DNA from: Closterium sp. NIES-65
Lineage: Eukaryota > Streptophyta > Zygnematophyceae > Desmidiales > Closteriaceae
DNA length: 64,000 bases
Direction of reading: 5' to 3'
NCBI GenBank assembly: GCA_948144175.1
Contig: CANXME010002474.1
Coordinates: 779,501-843,500 of the forward strand
Positions 55,154-64,000 of the stretch are shown here, piece by piece. A program made the translations under genes and the position numbers. The notes beneath the pieces were generated by a model that did not search any database, had not been told where the DNA came from, and saw nothing but the letters and a program-made list of their open reading frames with translations. Position 1 is the first letter of the stretch. The number at the start of each line of letters is the position of its first letter.

Positions 55154-55344
55154 TGGTATCAAAGCTACTCTAGGGGGCATGCTGCCAAAACTGGTTGAGG
55201 AATTTTACTGGCATCAAGTTTGGAAAGGTACCTGCATACAGTCAGGGTACCGCACACCCGGTCTACGCTTTCGTACACCCGGTGTTCGCTGTTGGTTACA
55301 ACTGCGCGTTTATCGCACACTTGGTGGACAGTTTTGTCAAGGTC

Positions 55345-56208
55345 ATGCCGCAATTCGATGGCGAAGTGGATGCTGGATATGCAGCTTTCGAGGAAGCCAT
55401 CTTGGCTCAGCACGAGCACCTGGAGAGCATGATTGCAAGGGCACCATCAACACTCCAAGTTTCATTAAGGGACAGGTTTGGAATGACAATCCAACCAAGG
55501 ACAATGTTCTCTCATGAGTCCAGCAATCCGTCCACCCGCGGACACTCTCATTCAAGCACTCCGCGTACTAACCAAACTCATGCAAATGTTCATGCAGGAA
55601 TTGATGGTGAAGGGGAAATGGGCATACCTCAAGGAGGAGAGTCATCCCAAGGGAGGGATGCATCCGTCCAAGGAGAGGAGAAGGCCAATCCCGCACCTCA
55701 ATCATCCATGCAAAGGGAAGCACGGGGGAGGAATGATGAGTATGGAAGTGCAGTACATGGTGGAATGAGAAGTAGACAGATTGGGCAGCAGGGTGACGGA
55801 AATGGTGAAATGGGCGCGGAAGGTGTGGGATTTGCCTCCTACACTATTGGTGCTCCCCCACTACGACGACTTGCGAGTAACTCCCATTCCATTAGAGTTC
55901 TTCCCATGCCCAAGTCTCACCTTCATGGAGGCAACGTCGTACCTCCGCGCGTACCACGTCCACCGATTGGCGCACACTATGTGCACAGCATGGGGTGGAT
56001 GGGATACGGAATGCAGTCAAGTGGTGTCATGCGACGGGATCAAGTGGAAGTGCTGGAACGTCAACTTGGTGGACAGAATGGGGATATGCGGCGCACGGTA
56101 GAGCTACCTCGACCGTCAACCGTGCCTACTCTCTTCGACCCCGCTCCACGTGAATACCCGGAGAAGACAAGGAACGGCTGTCACGCAAAATGGTGGGAGC
56201 AACGGTAG
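55345..56208 (+). CDS. Unrecognised ORF upstream of copia-4 gag
   Basis: An uninterrupted frame from the first ATG (55345) to TAG 56206-56208 gives 287 aa. It is open further upstream, to 55195, without an ATG. It overlaps the gag start (56190) by 19 nt in another frame. Composition is mixed: an N-terminal helical stretch (DGEVDAGYAAFEEAILAQHE), a hydrophilic middle rich in Gly, Ser and Gln, then PPRVPRPPIGAHYVHSMGW. No known domain. It may be a real extra retroelement protein, an N-terminal gag extension lost by frameshift, or captured sequence. Copia elements normally start with gag, so this ORF is unusual. Confidence 0.45.
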   Translation: MPQFDGEVDAGYAAFEEAILAQHEHLESMIARAPSTLQVSLRDRFGMTIQPRTMFSHESSNPSTRGHSHSSTPRTNQTHANVHAGIDGEGEMGIPQGGESSQGRDASVQGEEKANPAPQSSMQREARGRNDEYGSAVHGGMRSRQIGQQGDGNGEMGAEGVGFASYTIGAPPLRRLASNSHSIRVLPMPKSHLHGGNVVPPRVPRPPIGAHYVHSMGWMGYGMQSSGVMRRDQVEVLERQLGGQNGDMRRTVELPRPSTVPTLFDPAPREYPEKTRNGCHAKWWEQR

Positions 56209-57246
56209 ACAAAGCGTTCACCACTACTCCGTTTGATGGCTCAAACTTCCGGGAGTGTGCGCTACGGTTTCGTATGAATGCTCGCGTCACGAATCCGTGG
56301 GAGTTCTTTGTGACCCTGCAGTATCCGGTTACCATGGGAGATGGTGACATTAACGACGCTATGGAGCGGTTGGAAATGTTACAGGCGGATTACTCACAGC
56401 GTGCGGTGCTCGCTTTTTGGGTCCTACTGCACAGCGTGAGCGCCACGATTGAGCTACAGCTGGACATGTTTCAGGAATCCTACAGCCTGGCATATGAAGC
56501 ATGGGAGTACTTAATGGACACTTACCAGGCCAAAGATTCGGTGGCGAAGGTCTCTCTCATGAAGCAGTTGGACAACCTGAAAATGGGGAACGCGGAAAGG
56601 GTGGAGGAGTACGTGAACCGCGCAACGGCAATCCGGGACAAGTTAGCACTCGCGGGGAAGATCGTGGATGAGGACACATTCACCTTAAATCTGCTCACCG
56701 GACTACCGGCGCATTCGGAGGAGATGAGGCACTCGGCAATGCTACACAACGTGACGGACAGCTTCACCTTCCAGCGGATGATGATTCAAGAGCAGAGGTA
56801 TCACGACCTCATCACGAAGGATAACAGTGACCGGCATCCACCTCGCATGGTTGGACAAGCACGTGGAGACCGCTCACCTTCTCCAAATGCTAAGGGCAAT
56901 AGCCAGGATGGGTCCATTGGGGAGAAAATGCAAGGCAAGGAAGGAAGTGCGGGTCGCTCACCTCTTGTGTGTTGGTACTGCAAGGAGGTCCGCCACCTCT
57001 TCTTCAAGTGTACTAAGGCACCCCCTGGCTGGTCACCACTAGGGTGGGAACCGCATACCAGAAAAGGAAAACTGCACACCAGCGACAGCCGTTCGTCCTC
57101 CCAACGAAGGAGTCGCAGCCCCAAGCGTGACAATAATGCGTCAAAACAGCAAGGGGCAGCCGGGGAAGACAAGCAACGTACTGTTACGTGCATTGCAACG
57201 GTGAGATCGTCACAAGCTAAAGCGTCATCTTGGATGCTAGATAGTG
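56190..57246 (+). pseudogene. copia-4 gag with start of protease, truncated
   Basis: MVGATVDKAFTTTPFDGSNF opens a typical copia gag (UBN2-type). It contains YLMDTYQAKDSVAKVSLMKQ, LTGLPAHSEEM and a standard C-x2-C-x4-H-x4-C knuckle (CWYCKEVRHLFFKC, about 56968-57010). The protease opens as SSWMLDSGC at about 57229-57246 (usual motif LDSGA). Translation then continues for about 85 residues into unrelated antisense copia sequence and ends at 57500. The gag itself has no internal stop. Confidence 0.85.
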
Positions 57247-57344
57247 GATGTCTAGTGCATCCGGATCTCCCTCAGGTGCAAGCAGCATGGACACGAGATG
57301 AGCTACAGCAGCTGCAAGACACTCAAAGTCCTCCTGCCTGGGCG

Positions 57345-57790
57345 GCGTGGCGGCCAAAAGGGCGGCGCACGGCAGCGAAGGGCGGCGCGCGGCAGGGAAG
57401 GGCGGCGCGCGAAAGAGAAGGGCGACGCGCGGGCAGGAAGGGCGGCGCGCGGCAGGGAAGGGCGGCGCATGGCACAAAGGGCGGCGTGTGGGCCGTGTAG
57501 GGCGGCACGGCGGCCTGTAGAGCGACGCACTGCAAGGGAGGGCGGCGTCCGGCAGGGAAGGGCAGCGCGCGGTAGGGAAGGGCGGCGCGCGGGCCGCAGA
57601 GGACGGCGCGCGGGCTGCAAAGGGCGGAGCGCGGGCTGCAAAGGACGGCGTGCAGGCTGCAGGGCGGCGCACGGGCAGTAGACCACGGCGCGCGTGCAGG
57701 GCAGTGCAGCGCTCTGCCAGCAGGGCAGCGCGACAGGCAGCGTGCGGCCAGCAGGGCTGTGCGATTGTCAGGGCAGGGCAGGGCAGGGCG
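57345..57790 (-). repeat. Leader minisatellite of the antisense copia
   Basis: GGGCGGCGCGCGGCAGGGAA-type units about 17-20 bp long, repeated more than fifteen times. Same position relative to PBS as the arrays in copia-1 and copia-2. Confidence 0.8.
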
Positions 57791-57881
57791 ACTAATGGGG
57801 TAGGGCGCTACCGACAGCTAACGAATCGGTGGGCCCTAGAAAAAAAAAATCGGTCCTGGAACAAGACCTGCTCTGAAACCA

Positions 57882-58004
57882 TATCAGAACACTAAGCGAG
57901 AATGATTGTGTTGAATAGAAATGTGGTACTAGTACTAACCCTAATAGGGTTGTACCCCGTATGGGCTAACCCACTACAGCCTACACAACACACACAACAT
58001 AACA
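57882..58004 (-). repeat. LTR of the antisense copia
   Basis: Minus-strand TGTTATGTTGTGTGTGTTGT, GTAGGCTGTAGTGGG and ATTAGGGTT correspond to the LTR of copia-2, with about 30% difference by eye. It ends CTGATA instead of CACA before the PBS. Confidence 0.7.
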
Positions 58005-58606
58005 GTTTGACATTAACTTCCATGCAATCTTGCAAACTAGCATTTGGAGTGTTAAGACAAGTGACCCATGTAAATCAGATATTTGAAAGTTTTAAGTAGT
58101 CTCTTGGTGAGTGTAAATAATGTTGGAATAGCCTGAATTGTTATTTGGTAATTGCTTGTACTCCCGAAGGTACTATGGTGCCCCGGATATAAGCGCACTT
58201 GCGCTTCTAATATAGCATATTATAATCGTGTAAATATTATATGGCAAAGATATATAAGCGTTTTTTTTTACATAACTGAAGCACCCAATGCACTGGACAC
58301 GATTAAATTGCCTTCAAGTGGGTTTGTGCATTAAAAAATGTCAGCGGGCGGATTGCTGCGACAAACATGTTTCTGGAATCATCTGCCGATTATCGACGAG
58401 GAAACCGATCCGCCTCACAGACAGGGTATCTTCCACCCATATATTCAATTATCATCATTATCTCTCCCACCCACCTCGCTGCGGAAGCATTGGTGGATTT
58501 GTCATGGACACATTTTCCTTTACGCCCTTCCAGAGCCATCATAACAGTAAGGCCGCATTCATGGGTGTGTCAAGAAGAAGTTGATGTCGATCTAGTTGGC
58601 ACATGA
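58005..58606. other. AT-rich gene-free stretch between copia copies
   Basis: No ORF with recognisable similarity. Contains a T-run at 58261-58270. Confidence 0.4.
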
Positions 58607-58734
58607 TGTAAAATAATGAGGAATGAGTTGAACTAGGAAAGTGTGCGATACAAATATGAAACCCTAGAAACCTGTACCCCTTAATGTCTACCCCGCTAGA
58701 GCCTACAAACACTATGTCATATATATCTGATACA
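58607..58734 (-). repeat. copia-3 3' LTR
   Basis: 128 bp on the minus strand, TGTATCAGATATATATG ... TTATTTTACA. Shares TAGGGTTTCATATTTGTA and the general layout with the copia-2 LTR. Its partner is outside the window. Confidence 0.8.
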
Positions 58735-58749
58735 CCCCCATAGGCAAAG

Positions 58750-61700
58750 TGGGGGAGAACAAGGGGTCACAAGACCAGTCAAGCAAAGCAAGCTTACAGT
58801 GGATCACAATGTCACCACACATTCTCAGCACCAGTTCAAGGCCACAAGGCCAGTTCACATGTAGGATTATATATAAAGGTAAAAAAGCAAGTGCAGGTAT
58901 ATATAGATCACAGTACGAGCAAGGTCAAGAAGTGAGCAAGTGAGCCAAGTAGGCACAAGACCTAGCATCGTACAAAAGCGCGGATAATCACAACGTTGAA
59001 GTGCCTTGGTAAAGATATCAGCATTGTTGGCCTGAGAGGCCACGTAAGCAAGGCGCAGCTGACCACGCTGCTGCAGCTCACGAGCAAGGAAGTAGCGAAG
59101 AGCAATGTGCTTCGTTCTGTGCTCCAGTCTGTGCTCCCGACACAAGGACAACATGGCCTTGTTGTCTACGTACAGCACTGGAGGAGAACGAGGCGACTCT
59201 CCTAGGTCGGTCAGCAGGTAGGTGAGCCAGCGTAACTCCTGTGCAGCCATGGCCCCTGCGTAGATCTTAGCCTCACAGCTGGAGCCGAGAACAAAAGAAG
59301 AGCGGGTAGACCGCCACGAGACAGAGCCGGAACCAAGACTGAAGGTGTAACCCTGTGACGACCGCTGCGTAGCCTGGTCATCCGCCCAAGAAGCGTCTGC
59401 GTGACCAGTGAGGACCACTGGACCCCGCCCTCAAGCGCAGTTCACCCAGGTCTGTGCACGAGTGTCTCTTCTGCAGCTCCGACTTCACGTGGACGAGTCC
59501 AGCAGTGTCATCAGTAGCAAAGACCAAGTCGTCAACGTAGACGAGGATGTGGAACGGCAGCAAAGAGGTGTCGGTGCGTAGAAACAGCGACGGGTCGGCA
59601 ATAGAAGGAGCAAACCCAAGAGTCGCAAGTCCTCAGTGTGTCGTGCCACTCACGGGCCGTTAGGCGGAGACCGTAGACTAGCCATCGGAGGCTCCACTGG
59701 GTACCAGGAGGAAACGACTCAGTGAAGCCAGGTGGGCGGCGCAGCCAGATCTCCTCGTGCAGGCTGCCCTGTAGGAAAGTAGTGCTGAAGTCAAGAGAGT
59801 GAAGCTCGTAGTCGCGCTGAGCGGCTATGTGCAGCAGCACCCGAAGAGTGGTCATCTTCGGGGTGGGAGAGAAGGTTTGAAAGTAGTCAATTCCCTGCCG
59901 CTAGCTGAAGCCTCGAGCCACGTAACACGCCTTAAAGACAGGAAGAGAACCTGGCGGCCGCTTCACCCTGGAAATCCACATGCCACTGACGATGTTCGCC
60001 CCAGGTGGGGGAACCTCGTCGACGTAGGTGCTTGTGGACTTCCAGGAAGCCATCTCTGTGCCATGGCTGACTGCCATTGTGAGGAGTAGGGACCCTCTAT
60101 CGCCTCTGCGTAAGAGCGCGGAGTCAGGATGTCTGGTGCATCCGGGTCTCCCTCAGGGGCAATCAGCATGCACACGAGATGAGGTAAAACAGCAGCAAAG
60201 TACTGGAACTCCTACCTGTCCTCAAGGATGTCCGTGCTAAGAGCACACTTACCCCCGACAGACGTAGGACAGACAGAGTCAGACTCAGCAACAAGACTAG
60301 CGGCGTAGTCTAGACGACAATGAGCAGCGAAGTCAACGAGCTCAGCAACTAGGGCAGACGCACCAGTGGACTCAAAGGAAGGGTCAGTGGCAACAGTAGC
60401 CAAAAGACGCGTGACAGTAGGACTAGCAGCACAAAGAGAGTCAGACTCCGGGTCAGCAAGAGCCGGAAGAGAGGACTCTGGAGGAGACGGCAAAGGGAGA
60501 CGTAGTGGAGCAGCGGAAGGACGCAGTGCCATCTGGTGCATGCCTGGGACCGCAGGAGGACGTGGACGTGGAACACGTCGACTAGTGCGAGCAGCACGAA
60601 CAGGCGACGCAGGACAAGACGCAGGCACACGACGCTCTGCAAGACCTCCAGTAGGACCAGTGTAGGGAGAAGGCGCACGCAGTGGGGAGGCGGGCTAAAA
60701 CTGTAACTCGGATTGGACAGGCGGTGGACACTCTAAGGAAGGATCAGGACCAGCAGAAGGCGGGAGACCAAGAACCTGCTCAAGGAGCGGAACGAAGTAC
60801 GGCCGCGGCCGCGCAGCGCCTTCAGAACCAGTAGGTATAGCACCAGCACCCCCAGCGGCAGCAATAGTGCCACTAGCACCCCCAGCTCCAGCAGCGCCAA
60901 CTCCAGCACCCTCACAAGCACCAGTGCCAGCAGCACCTCTAGCGCCAACACCCCCAGCAGCTCTAGCTCCAGCAGGACCACTAGAAGACTCAACACCTCC
61001 AGCTCTAGTAGCTCCAGCAGCACCTACCCCAGCAGCACCGCCAGATCCAGCACCAGGAGCACCCTTAGGCCCAGCAGCTCCAATACCTCCAGTACGAGCA
61101 CCTCCAGGACCCGTGGCACCAGTACCCTCAGCAGCAGTAGAACCTCCAGCTCCAGCAGCACCTCCAGGTCCAGCAGCACGGCTCCAGCGCCGAGCAAACC
61201 ACTCGCGCAGCTCCTGTGGAGAGGGTGGCTCCCGCCGGGACGAAGCACCCAAAGAACCTCCAGACCTAGTACCGCCAGACTGCACACGAGCAGGCCAGTA
61301 CATTCAGGCTCCACACCCCCAGTCGCAGCACCCCTAGGCTTAGCACCCCCAAACGCAGCACCCCCAGGCTCAGCACCCCCAGGCTCCGCACGCTCAAGCT
61401 CAGCACCCCCAGGCTCTGCACCCCCAGACCCCGCACCCGCAGGCTTAGCACCCCTAGCAGCACCAGAGTCAACAGCTATCTCGATAGGCTCGACTGCGTC
61501 TACTTGAGACACACCTGAGGGGGCAGGACTCTGAGGAGGAAGGGGGTCTACCGGAGGGGGACCTGGAGCGAGGAAGAGCGGCGGCGGGGGAAGGGGTGCA
61601 GTGCGGTAGGGGAAGAGACGGTACTAAGGAACCGACTCGTCAAACCTGACGTCGTGGGAGGACAGAACACGTCGTGAGGTGGGGTGGTTAAGCTGCCAAC

Positions 61701-64000
61701 CAGGCGCGTCATGGGGGAAGCCAAGGAAGACGCAGGGAACCGCACGGGGGGACAGCTTGTCCGCAGACAAGTCGCGAACAAACGCCCGAGATCCCCAGAC
61801 CCGAAACGCAGACGCATCGCTAACCTTCCCCGTCCACCGCAGGGTGGGGGAGGTCTCCGGCAAGGAGACCCGGGGCTGAAGGTTGATCTGATGCGCTGCG
61901 TACTGAACTGCGAACAGCCACAGAAAATGGGGAGCTGCCGCATGGATCATGGACGTACGAGCGACGTCCATGACCATGCCAATGCGGCGCTCATCAATCC
62001 CATTTTGCTGTGGAGAGGCCGAAAGCGTGAACGTCTGGCGGATGCTCTGTGCACGACGGAAGGCTCGCAGAAGGTCAGAGGAAAACTCTACGCCTCTGTC
62101 GGAGTGCAGACGCAGAACAAGAAAGTCCGAGCCAAAACTCTCTCGGAGCTGGAGATGAGCTGCGTGGATCCAGTCAATCAACACCTCAGTGACCTCACCC
62201 TTGCTACGAAAGGAGAAGACTGTGGTGTAACGCGAGTAGGCGTCAACTACCAGCAGGAAATAACGCTCGTGACCCTGTCCACAGACGCGGGCGAGGCCCC
62301 ATACGTCCAGGTGAAGCGTCTGCAGCAGAGCCTCTGTCGGAGGAAACTCAGAGGAGTGAGGAGCGGCGCACTGCCGCCCCTCGACGCAGGGAACGTAGGT
62401 AGGGGCAGGTTCGGGAGGAAGAGGAGGGAGGGACCGGGGGAGACCAGAGACAAGGACACAGGAGGCCATGCCTCGGAGACGAGGCAGGGAGGGGTGACCA
62501 AGGCGGTGTTGCCAGAGGAGAGTCTGGTGAGAGAGGAGACGACACGAGCAGGGGGCAGACTCAGGATCAGTCTTGGACATTGCAGCAGCTACCTGACCCG
62601 ACGCAGCTACCTGACCAGACGCAGCAATCGGAGGAGACGCAGTGGTCAGTGTGTACAGGCTCGACCCCGGCTGACGGGTTAACGTGGCCAAATGTCGGCC
62701 CGTCCGAGCACACATGTAGTGGGTCACTCGCTGACTCGCATGAGTGAACTAGTCAACCCCCCCATCCTGTAGATCAGCACCACTAACCAAGTTCGTAGGG
62801 AACGAGGGGAGGTAAAGACCTGACAGGGAGCCAGAAGGGGCCGCCGGACATGGTAAGGCAGTGGAGAAGTGGGCAAGGACAGGAACCCTAGAGGGGTCTG
62901 CCAGGGAGACTGCAACCAGCCGACTAAGCGGCGTGAGTGTGGTGCGGTCTCGAAAAAAGGAGCGGGAAGCACCCGAGTCAAGGGTGAAGGTGTGTAAGGC
63001 CTGAGCCGACGTGGTACCTGAGAGAGCAGTCTCACCAGCACCTGGGGCAACAGATTCACCAGCACCTGGAGAAGCAAACGCACTAGCACCTAGAGCAACA
63101 GCCTCACTAGCACCTAGAGCAGCAGCCTCAATGCCCGGGTCAGGCGGAACACACAGGTAACAGTCACCCTCATCACTAGTAGACACAACATACATGGCAG
63201 CAAGAATAGCATCATAATCAAGATCAAAGATAGCAACCCCCGACCTAAGCAGCTCGCCTCACCGAGCGATCTCAGTGGCGTCAGGGAACTGGAGACGCGA
63301 GGCGTCCGTCAGGCGGCCGAAGTAGCGCTGGGTGGCGTGCGGGCCACCGCACGACTCAACAGTGCGGTCGCCGGTACGCAGGACGTAGGCATAGGGACCA
63401 GCACCCCCACCCCGCTAACGCGCAGCGTACCACTCACGAAGCTGCAGGGGGGGCGGGGTCTCACGAGTGCGCTGCTGCTGCTGGCGCTGACCACCACCAA
63501 AGCCGCCCCGCTGCACAGAGCCACCGCGACCAACTCCACCGCCGCCACCGCCTCCTCCTCCGCTCTCACCGCTACTGCCGCCGCCGCCTCCGCCTCTACC
63601 GCCGCCACCAAAGCCCCCACCCCCGCCACCACTCCCACCGCCACCCCCACCTTCTCCGCCGCCTCCACCGCCACCTCCACCGCCACCTCCACTGCCCCCG
63701 CCAGCTCCTCCAGCGCCCTTGCCCCCCTTGCCCTTGCCGTTGCGGCGTCTCTCGCTAGGGGCAGACGCAGCGCCGACCGACTCGGTGCCAACGAGGTCGA
63801 ACGCAGCAGCAGAGGCAACAGAGGGCAAGAGGGGGGAGGGGGAGCACCCCTCAAAGAAGGGGGTACGAGGGTCACCAGGAGAGGCTCCTGCAGCGACTAT
63901 ACTCTTCTCAGCTGTCAGGAGGCGTTCCTCGAGGAGGTCAACGGTGAGTGTGGTGGGGCAAACTGAGAGGAAGTGGTCCCTGACCGAGCGAAGGGAGTCA
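58750..64000 (-). pseudogene. copia-3 gag-pol polyprotein, degraded
   Basis: From right to left. Gag C-terminal part with FFEGCSPSPLLPSVASAA and a Gly-rich tract (63720-63500). The knuckle has lost its outer Cys residues (CGGPHATQRYF remains, near 63340). Protease FTLDSGASRSFF (about 62965-63000). TAG near 62748. Integrase HLDVWGLARV, LHSDRGVEF and SPQQNGIDERRIG (62300-61960). Repetitive linker (61480-60740). RT from about 60110 with YVDDLVFA (about 59530). A deletion of about 370 bp at about 59433 joins LGELR directly to the RNase H start (GHADASWADD, about 59400). RNase H continues to about 58900. Several frameshifts occur in between. Not functional. Confidence 0.88.

Larger units (their letters stand above)
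54865..57246 (+). mobile_element. Partial Ty1/copia of a second family (copia-4)
   Basis: LTR, PBS, an unexplained ORF, gag with canonical zinc knuckle and the first residues of the protease. It breaks off inside the protease motif at 57246, where antisense sequence of another copia begins. Its gag is clearly different from that of copia-1 to copia-3. Confidence 0.8.
57247..58004 (-). mobile_element. Antisense deleted copia (5' LTR, leader, RT scrap)
   Basis: Read on the minus strand: LTR (58004-57882), PBS TGGTTTCAGAGC (57881-57870), a C/G-rich leader minisatellite (57790-57345), then about 90 bp matching the segment just before the reverse transcriptase of copia-3 (60124-60230: GTGCATCCGG, TCTCCCTCAG, ACACGAGATGAG). 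Everything between leader and RT is missing. Confidence 0.75.
58607..64000 (-). mobile_element. Antisense Ty1/copia (copia-3), running off the window
   Basis: 3' LTR at 58607-58734, polypurine tract TATGGGGGTG just inside it, then RNase H, RT, integrase, protease and gag towards 64000. Same family as copia-1 and copia-2. Older than copia-2, judging by many stops, frameshifts and a deletion. The 5' LTR lies beyond the window. Confidence 0.9.

Overview
This is nuclear DNA of a eukaryote, most likely a streptophyte. It could be a charophyte green alga (a zygnematophyte-type genome would fit) or an early land plant. The reasons are spliceosomal genes with GT-AG introns, a phytocyanin-family secreted protein, a RabA/Rab11 GTPase, a PPR protein with an organelle-type N-terminus, a PUX10-like UBX protein, a plant-style hybrid histidine kinase, and several plant-type Ty1/copia elements. 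The species cannot be named from the sequence alone.

Layout. 1-4258: decayed copia element (gag-protease, truncated). 4790-12813: a fold-back repeat split by a young copia insertion (5548-12354, 132-bp LTRs, ACACA target duplication), then a palindromic MITE-like hairpin and a further copy of the fold-back arm. 13800-26461: an 11-exon gene for a protein of about 3,000 residues built like a hybrid histidine kinase, with the phospho-acceptor His missing. 27393-30451 (minus): PUX10/UBXD8-like UBA-UAS-UBX protein, convergent with the kinase. 32826-33859: three-exon phytocyanin-like protein lacking copper ligands. 34046-37640: a pogo-like DNA transposon with TIRs, TA duplication and a spliced transposase. 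37723-45481 (minus): 11-exon PPR protein of about 1,501 aa. 46330-52345 (minus): non-LTR retroelement with an 18-residue in-frame minisatellite, interrupted by a hAT transposase fragment. 53349-54588: RabA-like GTPase. 54865-64000: a second copia family (gag plus an unexplained upstream ORF), fused to an antisense deleted copia, then a large antisense copia running off the window end.

The host genes are not an operon and do not form one evident pathway. They are a signalling protein, a CDC48 adaptor, a cell-surface protein, an organelle RNA-binding protein and a trafficking GTPase, separated by nested transposons. Three themes recur. Local duplications copy exon ends together with splice sites, at four places in the kinase gene and one in the PUX10-like gene. 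Tandem GC-rich minisatellites lie in the leaders of several copia elements. The copia gag proteins share a zinc-knuckle with abnormal spacing.

Exon-intron models were assembled by hand from splice consensus and reading-frame continuity. Every multi-exon model given here closes in frame, except the start of the pogo transposase, which is uncertain.
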